Part shown: positions 33,563-42,145 of the stretch, one piece after another
How the letters are laid out: every line of letters begins with the position of its first letter
Numbering within the stretch: the first letter of the stretch is position 1
Assembly: GCF_900156045.1 (NCBI RefSeq)
Contig: NZ_FTMX01000004.1
Location: forward strand, 1-64,000
Reading direction: 5' to 3'
Source: Peribacillus simplex
GTDB taxonomy: Bacteria; Bacillota; Bacilli; Bacillales; DSM-1321
Length of the DNA stretch: 64,000 nucleotides
Made by a program: the position numbers and the translations under genes
Notes under the pieces: generated by a model
Databases searched by the model: none
Told to the model about the DNA's origin: nothing
Seen by the model: only the letters and a program-made list of their open reading frames with translations

Positions 33563-33573
33563 AATATTCATTT

Positions 33574-33627
33574 AAGGAGGTGATCTAGTTTAAAAGATTG
33601 AGAGCGGTAACAATTTCTCGTCTGTAG
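33574..33627 (+). other. Near-perfect Shine-Dalgarno with a nine-codon ORF (possible leader peptide)
   Basis: AAGGAGGTGATC (33574-33585) is an unusually long match to the 16S anti-SD. A TTG at 33598 opens nine codons (MRAVTISRL) ending at TAG 33625-33627. No larger gene uses this site. It could be a leader peptide or the start of a lost gene. Confidence 0.35.
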
Positions 33628-33664
33628 CTAATTATTTTCATCTTCAAAAACTAGGGGGATTAAT

Positions 33665-34645
33665 ATGGTTAAATATGTAAAAATACTAGGGATACTAGTT
33701 TTGGCGTTTGTAATTGCCGCGATGACGGCATGTAGTGGGGCTAGTGAATCATCAAATGGATCAACAGACGGTAACGAAGGACAAGAAGGTAACAAACAAT
33801 TAAAAATCGGTGTAGCGGTGGGTAGTTTAGCAAACCCTTTCTTCGTCTCCATGGGTAAAGGTGCTGAAGAAGCAGGAAAAGAATTAGGTGCTGAAGTACT
33901 AGTTGAAAGCGCTGACTATGATTTAGCAAAACAAGCAGCTCAAATTGAAAACTTTATTACGAAAAAGGTAGATATTATTCTATTAAATGCTGTTGATACA
34001 AAAGGAATTGCGGCAGCTGTTCAACAGGCCAAAGCTGCTGATATTCCAGTAGTTGCTGTAGATACTAATGCTGAAGGTGGTGTCGATGCCACTGTTACTT
34101 CAGACAACTATCAAGCTGGTAAACTAGCCGGAGAATATGTGATTGAACAATTAGGTGGAAAAGGAAAAATAGCTATTATTGATGGACCTCCTGTTTCGGC
34201 TGTATCTGATCGTATTCAAGGATTTGAAGATGCAATAAAGGATTCCGAAATTAAAGTAATTGCGAAGCAAAATGGAGAAGGGAATCGCGAAAAGGCATTA
34301 ACGGTGATGGAAAGTATTTTACAAGCTAATTCATCAGGCTCTATTGACGCTGTATTTGCGATTAATGATCCAGAAGCAATTGGTGTTGAAATTGCTCAAG
34401 AGCAAGCGAATCGTAAAGATGAATTTTTCATTGTCGGAGTAGACGGTGCTCCTGAAGCCACAGAAGCAATGGCAAAGGAAGGAAGTACAATTGCTGCAAC
34501 TTCAGCTCAGTCACCTAGTAACATGATCAAAAAAGCTGTTGAAATCGGAATGAAAGTGAAAAATGGTGAAGAAGTTGAGGAGCTTATTAAAGTTCCAGTT
34601 GAGCTTGTAACTCAAGATACATTAGATTCTTACCAAGGTTGGTAA
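33665..34645 (+). CDS. Sugar ABC transporter substrate-binding lipoprotein (RbsB-like)
   Basis: A 326-residue periplasmic-binding-protein-like-I lipoprotein. The signal peptide ILGILVLAFVIAAMTACSG ends in a lipobox with Cys at about 23, followed by a Ser/Asn/Gly linker. The binding fold reads KIGVAVGSLANPFFVSMGKG, DIILLNAVDTKGIA, AVDTNAEGGVDATVTSDNYQ and VGVDGAPEA, as in ribose and fructose binders. It opens the import operon. Given the levanase and fructokinase downstream, fructose or short fructans are the likely ligand, though ribose-like specificity cannot be excluded. Confidence 0.9.
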   Translation: MVKYVKILGILVLAFVIAAMTACSGASESSNGSTDGNEGQEGNKQLKIGVAVGSLANPFFVSMGKGAEEAGKELGAEVLVESADYDLAKQAAQIENFITKKVDIILLNAVDTKGIAAAVQQAKAADIPVVAVDTNAEGGVDATVTSDNYQAGKLAGEYVIEQLGGKGKIAIIDGPPVSAVSDRIQGFEDAIKDSEIKVIAKQNGEGNREKALTVMESILQANSSGSIDAVFAINDPEAIGVEIAQEQANRKDEFFIVGVDGAPEATEAMAKEGSTIAATSAQSPSNMIKKAVEIGMKVKNGEEVEELIKVPVELVTQDTLDSYQGW

Positions 34646-34698
34646 GAATCTTTCAATAAATAGGCTGATAAGGATTCCTCCTTTAATCAGCCTATTCA
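34625..34698 (+). other. Tandem hairpins at the end of the binding-protein gene
   Basis: GATTCTTACC (34625-34634) pairs with GGTAAGAATC (34641-34650) over the stop codon. AATAGGCTGAT (34659-34669) pairs with ATCAGCCTATT (34686-34696). Neither has a long T run, so they probably stabilise the upstream mRNA segment rather than terminate. Confidence 0.6.
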
Positions 34699-34725
34699 AA
34701 TCAATATAAGGGGTGAGATAAAGGT

Positions 34726-36291
34726 ATGGCTGTCAATGAAATGTCCCTTAAAGGCCAACAAAGTCTAAAAAAGCCAGTGTTGAATATGGAAGGGATTAGT
34801 AAAACGTTCTCAAATGTAACCGTATTGGATAATGTGAGAATTGAACTTTATCCAGGTGAAGTACATGCATTAATGGGAGAGAATGGCGCTGGAAAGTCAA
34901 CTTTCATGAAAATCCTCGCAGGCATTCATACACCTGATGACAATGGTGGGAAAATCTACTTAAAAGGTCAACCAATTTTATGGAAGGACCCTACAGATGC
35001 AAGGAACAAAGGAATTAGTGTTATTCATCAGGAGTTAAATCTTTCTCCTAATTTAACAATAAGTGAAAATATCTTAATGGGTTCGACCTTTCCTAGAAAT
35101 GGTTTAGGAATGGTGAAATGGGATGAGGTCCATGAACGTGCCCAAGAGGTGTTAGATTCAATGGGGTCGAATCTAAATCCACGCCAATTGGTTTCGACCT
35201 TAAGTGTTGCTCAACAACAAATGGTCGAGATCGCTCGAGCATTATCCTTTAATGCAGAGGTACTCATAATGGATGAACCAACCGCCTCTTTAACAGATAA
35301 AGAAATAAAAAAGCTGTTTGAAATTATTGATGATTTGAAAAAGCAGGGAGTTGCCATTGTATATATCTCTCACAGAATGGAAGAAATCTTTAAAATTTCT
35401 AATAGGTTCACTGTATTACGTGACGGCGAATGGATTGCAAGTGGGCCGATTGAAGAGACAAATCCTGATCATCTCGTAAAGCTAATGGTAGGACGGGATT
35501 TAAAGGACTTGTTTAATCGGTCAAAAGCTTTTGGTACAAAAAATCCAAAGGAAGTTTCACCTGTACTTGAATTGAAAAATGTTTCTGATAACACGATTGT
35601 AAAGAATGTATCTTTAAAAATTTACCCAGGTGAAATTGTTGGTTTAGCGGGGCTTGTTGGAGCTGGTAGAACAGAATTGGTTAGGGCTATTTTCGGTTTG
35701 TCCGAGTTGAAAAGTGGCGAAATATTGGTTGATGGTCAATCTGTTAGAATCAAATCCCCAATAGATGCTATTGCTAATAGGATTGCACATGTGCCTGAAA
35801 GCAGGAAAGAACAAGGGTTATTTTTATCAATGTCCGTAAAAGAGAACATCATAATGGCTGAATTGAAAAAACACGCTAAAGCAGGAATTGTTAGTTGGAA
35901 GCAAGCAAATGAAAGCGCTAACCAATATATTGAAGACTTAAATATAAAAATAGCTTCCCCAGAACAGCAAGTATCAAACTTAAGTGGTGGGAATCAACAA
36001 AAGGTAGTGATCGCTAGGTGGCTATCAATTGCACCAAAGGTATTACTACTTGATGAGCCAACACGAGGGGTTGATATAGGTGCCAAGACTGAAATCCACA
36101 AGATTGTTTCAAAGCTTGCAGATGAAGGATTGGCCGTTTTAATGATATCATCTGAACTTCCTGAAGTATTGGGGGTAAGTGATCGAATACTTGTCATGAG
36201 TGAAGGAAGGTTAACAGGCGATCTTTCGAAGGAAGAAGCTACACAGGAAATAATTATGCGTTTAGCTACCAAAGGGGGGAGAGAGAAATGA
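34726..36291 (+). CDS. Sugar ABC transporter ATPase, two fused domains (RbsA-like)
   Basis: A 521-residue protein with two ABC domains. The first has Walker A GENGAGKST, signature LSVAQQQMVEIA and Walker B VLIMDEPTASLTD. The second has the degenerate Walker A GLVGAGRTEL, signature LSGGNQQKVVIARWL and DEPTRGVDIGAK, the normal asymmetry of RbsA/MglA/XylG. It energises import through the downstream permease. A four-base ATGA overlap joins it to the permease gene. Confidence 0.92.
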   Translation: MAVNEMSLKGQQSLKKPVLNMEGISKTFSNVTVLDNVRIELYPGEVHALMGENGAGKSTFMKILAGIHTPDDNGGKIYLKGQPILWKDPTDARNKGISVIHQELNLSPNLTISENILMGSTFPRNGLGMVKWDEVHERAQEVLDSMGSNLNPRQLVSTLSVAQQQMVEIARALSFNAEVLIMDEPTASLTDKEIKKLFEIIDDLKKQGVAIVYISHRMEEIFKISNRFTVLRDGEWIASGPIEETNPDHLVKLMVGRDLKDLFNRSKAFGTKNPKEVSPVLELKNVSDNTIVKNVSLKIYPGEIVGLAGLVGAGRTELVRAIFGLSELKSGEILVDGQSVRIKSPIDAIANRIAHVPESRKEQGLFLSMSVKENIIMAELKKHAKAGIVSWKQANESANQYIEDLNIKIASPEQQVSNLSGGNQQKVVIARWLSIAPKVLLLDEPTRGVDIGAKTEIHKIVSKLADEGLAVLMISSELPEVLGVSDRILVMSEGRLTGDLSKEEATQEIIMRLATKGGREK

Positions 36292-37274
36292 GAGGGAATA
36301 CGCAAACTATTACACATTCACAACGCCTAAATATAGGAAATGTCCTTTATTCTTTATGGAATAGGCTTGGCATGATCATGATTTTATTATTATTGTGTGT
36401 AGTACTTTCATTTACAGCACCAAATTTTTTAGATACAGACAATTTATTGAATGTATTAAAACAAGTTTCTATTATTGCTATTTTAGCTGCTGGGATGACA
36501 ATTGTTATTTTAACTGGTGGTATTGATTTATCAGTTGGTGCAACAGTTGCTCTATCTGGCGTTATCTCAGTCATGGTCTCTTCAGCAGGAGTTAATCCTA
36601 TTATTGCGATGTTATCAGGCGTACTAGTAGGGTATGCAATAGGACTGATTAATGGATTTCTCACAGCCAAAGCAAAGTTACCAGCATTTATTGTTACACT
36701 AGGCAGCTTCACATATGTTCGTGGACTCGCTTATGTCATTAGTGGTGGTTATCCAATTGTTTTGCAAAACGAAACATTTAAATTCATCGGTGGTGGAAGT
36801 ATTTTTGGAATCCCCACTCCTATTTATATCATGTCTTTAGTATATGTTGTGATGTTTTTTGTTCTTAAATATACGATGTTTGGTCGTCATATATATGCGA
36901 TTGGTGGCAATGAAGAGGCAGCTCGGTTAACTGGAATTAAGGTTGAAAAGTCTTTAATCAATGTGTATTCGATTAGTGGTTTACTAGCTGGTTTAGGAGG
37001 AGTCGTTTTAGCGGGAAGGTTGTTTTCTGGACAGCCAACTGCTGGTCAAATGTATGAATTAGACGCAATTGCTGCTGTTATACTAGGAGGAACAAGTTTA
37101 ACAGGTGGAAAAGGGAAAATAATAGGCACAATTATTGGGGTTTTAATTATGGGGGTAATCAGTAATGGGTTAACTCTAATGGATGTCAACTATTATTGGC
37201 AGTTAGTTGTAAAAGGTGGAGTTATTGTAGCAGCCGTTTTATTAGACCGATTGCGCGGAAATAGTCCAGCATAA
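36288..37274 (+). CDS. Sugar ABC transporter permease (RbsC-like)
   Basis: A 328-residue permease with about ten helices and the RbsC/AraH family segments: TGGIDLSVGATVALSGVIS, the EAA-like AIGGNEEAARLTGIKVEK, and DAIAAVILGGTSLTGGKG. It overlaps the ATPase gene by four bases (ATGA) and is followed after 33 bases by the levanase gene, so transporter and secreted enzyme should be made together. Confidence 0.92.
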   Translation: MRGNTQTITHSQRLNIGNVLYSLWNRLGMIMILLLLCVVLSFTAPNFLDTDNLLNVLKQVSIIAILAAGMTIVILTGGIDLSVGATVALSGVISVMVSSAGVNPIIAMLSGVLVGYAIGLINGFLTAKAKLPAFIVTLGSFTYVRGLAYVISGGYPIVLQNETFKFIGGGSIFGIPTPIYIMSLVYVVMFFVLKYTMFGRHIYAIGGNEEAARLTGIKVEKSLINVYSISGLLAGLGGVVLAGRLFSGQPTAGQMYELDAIAAVILGGTSLTGGKGKIIGTIIGVLIMGVISNGLTLMDVNYYWQLVVKGGVIVAAVLLDRLRGNSPA

Positions 37275-37307
37275 CGATTACTTTTAAAAAAGGGATGTGA
37301 AATAAAA

Positions 37308-40300
37308 GTGAAGAGGATTATTAGTATTCTACTAATATGTTCAACTGTCACTTGTTTACCATTTAATAGTGCATATGCAGAAGACCCTGGGTATTATAAT
37401 GAACCATACCGTAATCAATTTCATTTTTCTCCTGAAGCTAACTGGATGAATGATCCGAATGGTATGGTTTTTTATAAAGGTGAATATCATTTGTTTTATC
37501 AATATCATCCGTATGGAACGACATGGGGACCGATGCATTGGGGGCATGCTGTCAGTAAAAATCTTGTTAATTGGGAGCATTTGCCGATTGCTTTATCGCC
37601 GGATGAAAACGGTCAGATTTTCTCGGGGAGTGCTGTTATTGATTGGAACAATACAGCTGGCTTTGGAAAAGAAGCAATGGTTGCCATCTTTACGCATGCA
37701 GGGGATAAGCAAGTCCAAAGTATAGCGTATAGCCTAGATAAAGGAAGAACTTGGGAAAAATATAAAGGGAATCCCGTAATGCCAGACCCTCCTATACAAG
37801 ATTGGCGCGATCCTAAAGTATTTTGGCATGAAGAATCAAACCAATGGGTTATGTCTTTAGCGGCTAAGGATAAGATCATGTTTTATACCTCACCTAATTT
37901 AAAAGAGTGGGAGTATGCAAGTGAATTCGGCGAAGATGGTGGAATACAAGCAAATAGCTTAGACAGAACATCTTATACCATGTCATCCCAGACAGGTGAA
38001 TCATTTAGCTATGAGGGAGATATTACCCTTATTGAGAAGAATGGGAGAGAAGGGACAGGCGGTTTAGTTTTTCGGTCAGATAGGAGTGCAAAGAACGGCT
38101 ATGTTGTGAGCTTAGATGCCAAAAACGATGTCATAACATTAAGTAAGAATGTAGATGGAAGAAACGAGGAAATTGCGAGAAAACCTTTTACCCTCAAAAC
38201 TTCGACTACCTACCATGTGAAGGTGGAAACAGATGGGGATCAAATTCAAGTCTCTGTAAACGATCAATCTGTTATAAAAAGAACAGATATAGAATTCGAT
38301 TATGGATACTATGGATTGTCAGCGTGGAATTCAACGGCTGCCTTTCGAAATGTGGAGTTCAAGAATACATCTAACTTTGAAACCAATTTATCAAAATGGA
38401 CAGATGTAAACGGAAGCTGGGAGAACACGATGGATGGAAAAACTGGAACCTCTACGGAGGATGCTTTTGTAATGAGTGGTCAAACAGGGGATAACTTTTT
38501 TTATGAAGCAAACATTGAGATATCTGGGGAAAAAGGCGGCAATGGAGCTGGCTCGCTCGTTTTTCGTGCAGATCCTAATGCAACAAACGGTTATATGGCG
38601 AATATCGATGCTTTAAACGATACAATAAAAATCATGAAAATCGAAAATGGAGACATATCCATTCTAGCTGAAAAAACAACAAATCTAGATACAGATAAAA
38701 GGTACCATTTAAAAGCAAGTACTCATGGAAAAAATATTAAAATATCTTTAGATGGTAATCTCATTCATGATGTAAATGATTCAACTTTTTCATCAGGGCA
38801 TTTTGGCTTAAATGTTTGGAATTCATCCACGTTATTCCAAGATGTTCAAGTTGGTAAAAACATCATGACAAATGAGAAGGAAATTACTAATCATGACTTT
38901 GAGACAGGTGATCTAACTGGGTGGAGTACAATCGAAGGTAATGCTTTCACAAAAGATCATGTGACAAATGTACCATCATACTGGGGAGGGGATTTCGGCC
39001 ACCAAGGAAACTACCACTTATGGGGGTTTACTGATCTTCAAAAGGGAGATGACGCGACAGGTGAACTGCACTCCTCATATTTTAAACTAGATGGCTCTGG
39101 AGAAATCAACTTTCTGTTGGGCGGTGGTAATGATATCAACAACCGCTATGTTTCGTTAGTGAGAGCCTCTGATGATCAAGAATTAATTCGACAAGCCAAT
39201 ACCAAATTTAAAGAAGAAAAATATCAAAAATACGTCTGGGATGCTTCTAAATACATTGGTGAAGTGTTATATATTAAAGCTGTAGACCAAGCTACAGGTG
39301 GTTGGGGCCATTTAAACATGGATGATGTTAATGTTTATAATGAAGGGGCCATGCCAAATGAAGTAGACCAAGTTGCCAAAGAGCCGGAGAAAGACGATTC
39401 GAAAGAAAGCGGCATCCTTACAGACTGGTCTGCTGTTTCTGGAGAGTGGGTACCTTCTACTCATGGTAGTAACGGAGGGATTTGGGAATGTCCTACCCTA
39501 ATCGAATTACCAATTGATGGTGACCCTTCAAAAACAAAATGGGTACTACAGGTAAGCATTAATGATGGCGCCCCTGCAGGCGGGTCAGGTATGCAATATT
39601 TTGTAGGTACCTTTGACGGGAAAACGTTTAAAAATGAAAATCCTTCCGATCAAGTGTTATGGACTGACTACGGGGCAGATTATTATGCCGCAGTAGATTG
39701 GAGCGGAATTGAAGGTAAGAATGGCGAAAAATATTGGATTGGCTGGATGAGTAATTGGCAATATGCAAATAATACACCAACTTCGACTTGGAGAAGTTCA
39801 ACGACATTGCCAAGAAAGATGGAGCTAACTCAGACAGATGAAGGTTTACGTTTAAAACAAACACCAGTTTCTTTAAAAACCATTCGAGATAAGAGTGAAA
39901 AAATTTCATATAAAAATAAAGTCATATCTGGTGAAAGTAATCTTCTATCTAAACTATCAGAAGATACATTTGAAATGATAGCTGAGTTTGATGTAGATGA
40001 TATAAAAGCAACTGAATTCGGCTTTCAAGTTCGTAAAGGAGCAACTGAATATACGACTATTGGCTATGATGTTGCCACCAAACAGTTATTCGTAGACCGT
40101 TCAAGTTCAGGAAGCTTTGATTATGGGAACAATGTAGGTGGTAAGAATGACGGACCGTTAAATGCATTAAATGGGACTGTGAAAATGCATATTTTCATTG
40201 ACCGATCTGCTGTAGAAGTGTTTGGAAACAAAGGTGAAACGGTTATTTCTGATCAAATTTTCCCGGATCCATCAAGTAAAGGATTACAAATTTATAGTAA

Positions 40301-40364
40301 GGGTGGAGAAGTTACATTAAAGTCTTTGAGAATTTACCCTTTAAAGAGTATATGGAAAAGATAA
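37308..40364 (+). CDS. Secreted GH32 levanase with large multi-domain insertion
   Basis: A 1018-residue fructan hydrolase with a Sec signal peptide (cleavage probably after NSAYA, residue 24). The GH32 propeller starts with WMNDPNG (nucleophile Asp49) and DWRDPK (Asp168). The acid/base WECPT (Glu727) comes only after about 500 inserted residues. The insert holds two tandem related beta-sandwich domains (about 214-353 and 385-515, both with an SxQTG...LVFR pattern, CBM66/LamG-like) and a third (about 525-680, DFETGDLTGWS and GDFGHQGNYHLWGF). The propeller then resumes and a GH32 C-terminal sandwich follows. No cell-wall anchor is visible. It should release fructose from levan for the importer encoded upstream. 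Confidence 0.88.
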   Translation: MKRIISILLICSTVTCLPFNSAYAEDPGYYNEPYRNQFHFSPEANWMNDPNGMVFYKGEYHLFYQYHPYGTTWGPMHWGHAVSKNLVNWEHLPIALSPDENGQIFSGSAVIDWNNTAGFGKEAMVAIFTHAGDKQVQSIAYSLDKGRTWEKYKGNPVMPDPPIQDWRDPKVFWHEESNQWVMSLAAKDKIMFYTSPNLKEWEYASEFGEDGGIQANSLDRTSYTMSSQTGESFSYEGDITLIEKNGREGTGGLVFRSDRSAKNGYVVSLDAKNDVITLSKNVDGRNEEIARKPFTLKTSTTYHVKVETDGDQIQVSVNDQSVIKRTDIEFDYGYYGLSAWNSTAAFRNVEFKNTSNFETNLSKWTDVNGSWENTMDGKTGTSTEDAFVMSGQTGDNFFYEANIEISGEKGGNGAGSLVFRADPNATNGYMANIDALNDTIKIMKIENGDISILAEKTTNLDTDKRYHLKASTHGKNIKISLDGNLIHDVNDSTFSSGHFGLNVWNSSTLFQDVQVGKNIMTNEKEITNHDFETGDLTGWSTIEGNAFTKDHVTNVPSYWGGDFGHQGNYHLWGFTDLQKGDDATGELHSSYFKLDGSGEINFLLGGGNDINNRYVSLVRASDDQELIRQANTKFKEEKYQKYVWDASKYIGEVLYIKAVDQATGGWGHLNMDDVNVYNEGAMPNEVDQVAKEPEKDDSKESGILTDWSAVSGEWVPSTHGSNGGIWECPTLIELPIDGDPSKTKWVLQVSINDGAPAGGSGMQYFVGTFDGKTFKNENPSDQVLWTDYGADYYAAVDWSGIEGKNGEKYWIGWMSNWQYANNTPTSTWRSSTTLPRKMELTQTDEGLRLKQTPVSLKTIRDKSEKISYKNKVISGESNLLSKLSEDTFEMIAEFDVDDIKATEFGFQVRKGATEYTTIGYDVATKQLFVDRSSSGSFDYGNNVGGKNDGPLNALNGTVKMHIFIDRSAVEVFGNKGETVISDQIFPDPSSKGLQIYSKGGEVTLKSLRIYPLKSIWKR

Positions 40365-40413
40365 AGACTAAATTTCAATCCTATTAAAGAGTGGTTGATA
40401 GTAAGAATTTATG

Positions 40414-40448
40414 AAGGCTGTCGAAAATGATCGATAGCCTTTCATTTT
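40414..40448 (+). terminator. Hairpin/terminator between levanase and fructokinase genes
   Basis: AAGGCTGTCGA pairs, with one wobble, with TCGATAGCCTT; a short T-rich stretch follows. It may only partly stop transcription. Confidence 0.6.
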
Positions 40449-40481
40449 ACCAAAATCACAAGAATGGAGAGTGTAATGTAA

Positions 40482-41447
40482 ATGAATAAAACAAACCGCG
40501 CAGTCATATGCGTTGGGGAGCTTTTGATCGATTTTTATTGTACAGATACTGATGTTAATTTAATAGAAGGTAATCACTTTCTAAAGAAAGCCGGGGGTGC
40601 ACCAGCGAATGTCGCAGCTACTATTTCAAAGCTAGGTGGGGAAGCGAGTCTTATTGGAAAAGTAGGAAATGACCCATTTGGATTATTTTTAATAGAATCG
40701 ATAAAAGAGGTGGGGGTTGATACATCGATGATTGTTACTGACGATTTAGCTCCAACTACTTTAGCATTTGTTTCTTTACAAGCAAATGGTGAAAGGGATT
40801 TTGTATTCAATAGAGGAGCGGATCGAAATTTAACAGAGGATAACTTATACCTAGATAGATTAAGTGGTGCAAAGATCATTCACTTTGGATCTGCAACTGC
40901 ATTTCTGGAAAACCCTTTTAAAACAACTTATTTAAAGGCAATGGAATTTGCACAAAATAGGGGGATATTTCTATCGTTTGACCCTAACTTTCGACATGAT
41001 CTATGGAAAAATAGAGTGGAGGAATTTATTAGTTTAGCTAGAAAGGGTATATCAATGGCTGACTTTGTAAAAGTAAGCGAAGTAGAGCTTGAACTAATCA
41101 CGGGAAAAATGGATAAATATGATGGAATAGCAATGCTCCATCATTTAGGGGTAAAAATAGTGGCTGTTACCCTTGGATGGGAAGGCACTCTTCTTTCAAA
41201 TGGAAGTGGAATGAGTGTAATAAACAGCGTCGAAGTAAATTCAATTGACTCAACTGGTGCTGGTGATGCATTTGTCGGTGCTGCTTTATTTCAATTTGCA
41301 AATCTTGAGTCCTGTGACACAATTCTTAGTGATTTTAGTAAACTTAAAGAGATCATTCTTTTTGCAAATAAAGTAGGTGCCGTCGTGTGTACGAAGGTAG
41401 GAGCGATTTCTTCTCTACCAAACGAAGAGGATATATATAAGATTTAG
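40482..41447 (+). CDS. PfkB-family carbohydrate kinase, probable fructokinase
   Basis: A 321-residue ribokinase-fold kinase. GELLIDFY and the substrate segment [16 protein letters not shown] lie at the N-terminus, DPNFRHDLW in the middle, and the anion-hole/catalytic motif [12 protein letters not shown] near the C-terminus, where the Asp is the base. These are typical of fructokinases that make fructose 6-phosphate. ATG 40482 lies after GGAGAGTG. As the last gene after importer and levanase it would phosphorylate the imported fructose. Confidence 0.9.
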   Translation: MNKTNRAVICVGELLIDFYCTDTDVNLIEGNHFLKKAGGAPANVAATISKLGGEASLIGKVGNDPFGLFLIESIKEVGVDTSMIVTDDLAPTTLAFVSLQANGERDFVFNRGADRNLTEDNLYLDRLSGAKIIHFGSATAFLENPFKTTYLKAMEFAQNRGIFLSFDPNFRHDLWKNRVEEFISLARKGISMADFVKVSEVELELITGKMDKYDGIAMLHHLGVKIVAVTLGWEGTLLSNGSGMSVINSVEVNSIDSTGAGDAFVGAALFQFANLESCDTILSDFSKLKEIILFANKVGAVVCTKVGAISSLPNEEDIYKI

Positions 41448-41479
41448 TCTTCATCGTATTGTTTCGGATTGTGAAAAAA

Positions 41480-41524
41480 TCGCGGTACACCTGGCTTAGG
41501 AGGTCTAGGTGCATCGCGACTTTT
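41480..41524 (+). terminator. Terminator of the levan utilisation operon
   Basis: TCGCGGTACACCT (41480-41492) pairs, with two mismatches, with AGGTGCATCGCGA (41507-41519), followed by CTTTTAG. Confidence 0.65.
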
Positions 41525-41629
41525 AGTTTATATTTACACTGTACAAAGCGAATCGGCTGAATCTTCTTGGGATGAGTGGACATGTGCCGATAGGCTTAGG
41601 AGTCTCAGTTAAAAAAGAAAGGGCGGTCC

Positions 41630-41886
41630 TGCTGCTGACTCGGTTGCACTTGCAGCAGCAGCTGTCTCTGTCACAGGAGGCTTCGCCTTCGTCGGGCTCA
41701 TGGCTCCGCACGGTTTGACCTCGAAATCAGCTCTTCCTGCCGGTAGCGATTCTGATCGGCGCCTGGCTGCTGCTTCAGGCAGATACCATCGGGAGAAACA
41801 TCATTGAACCCGAAGGCATACCTGTGGGGATTATGATTGCTATAATAGGGGCTCCTTATTTTATGTATTTGTTGATGAAGCAGTAG
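41630..41886 (+). pseudogene. FecCD-type iron-siderophore permease, C-terminal remnant
   Basis: One frame reads SVALAAAAVSVTGGFAFVGL then MAPHGL. After two frame changes the text continues LIGAWLLLQADTIGRNIIEP and GIPVGIMIAIIGAPYFMYLL, ending at TAG 41884-41886. These are the last helices of FecCD permeases (FhuB, FeuB and similar), including the GPIGFVGLxxPH region. The 5' part is absent, and two indels disrupt the rest. Confidence 0.75.
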
Positions 41887-41908
41887 GAGAAAAAGCACAT
41901 ATTATTGT

Positions 41909-41936
41909 AAAAGCTGAAGAAGTCTTCAGCTTTTTT
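41909..41936 (+). terminator. Terminator after the dead permease
   Basis: AAGCTGAAGA pairs perfectly with TCTTCAGCTT across AG and runs into TTTTTT. Confidence 0.8.
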
Positions 41937-42145
41937 GTTTGCCTTATCATCTTCAAATTTCTGGCGCAGCGCAGATTGGAACATAATATAAGCCCTAACT
42001 GCGAAATATAAGGATACATGCCCTTACATGAATCCTACTTAAGCATGATTGACTTGGTTTTTTGATTTGATATAGTTTTAGGATGCTAAAGTGAGAAAAT
42101 AAGAACAGACTAAAAAAGAGCCTTCTGCGAAAGGAGGTGCCTCCT

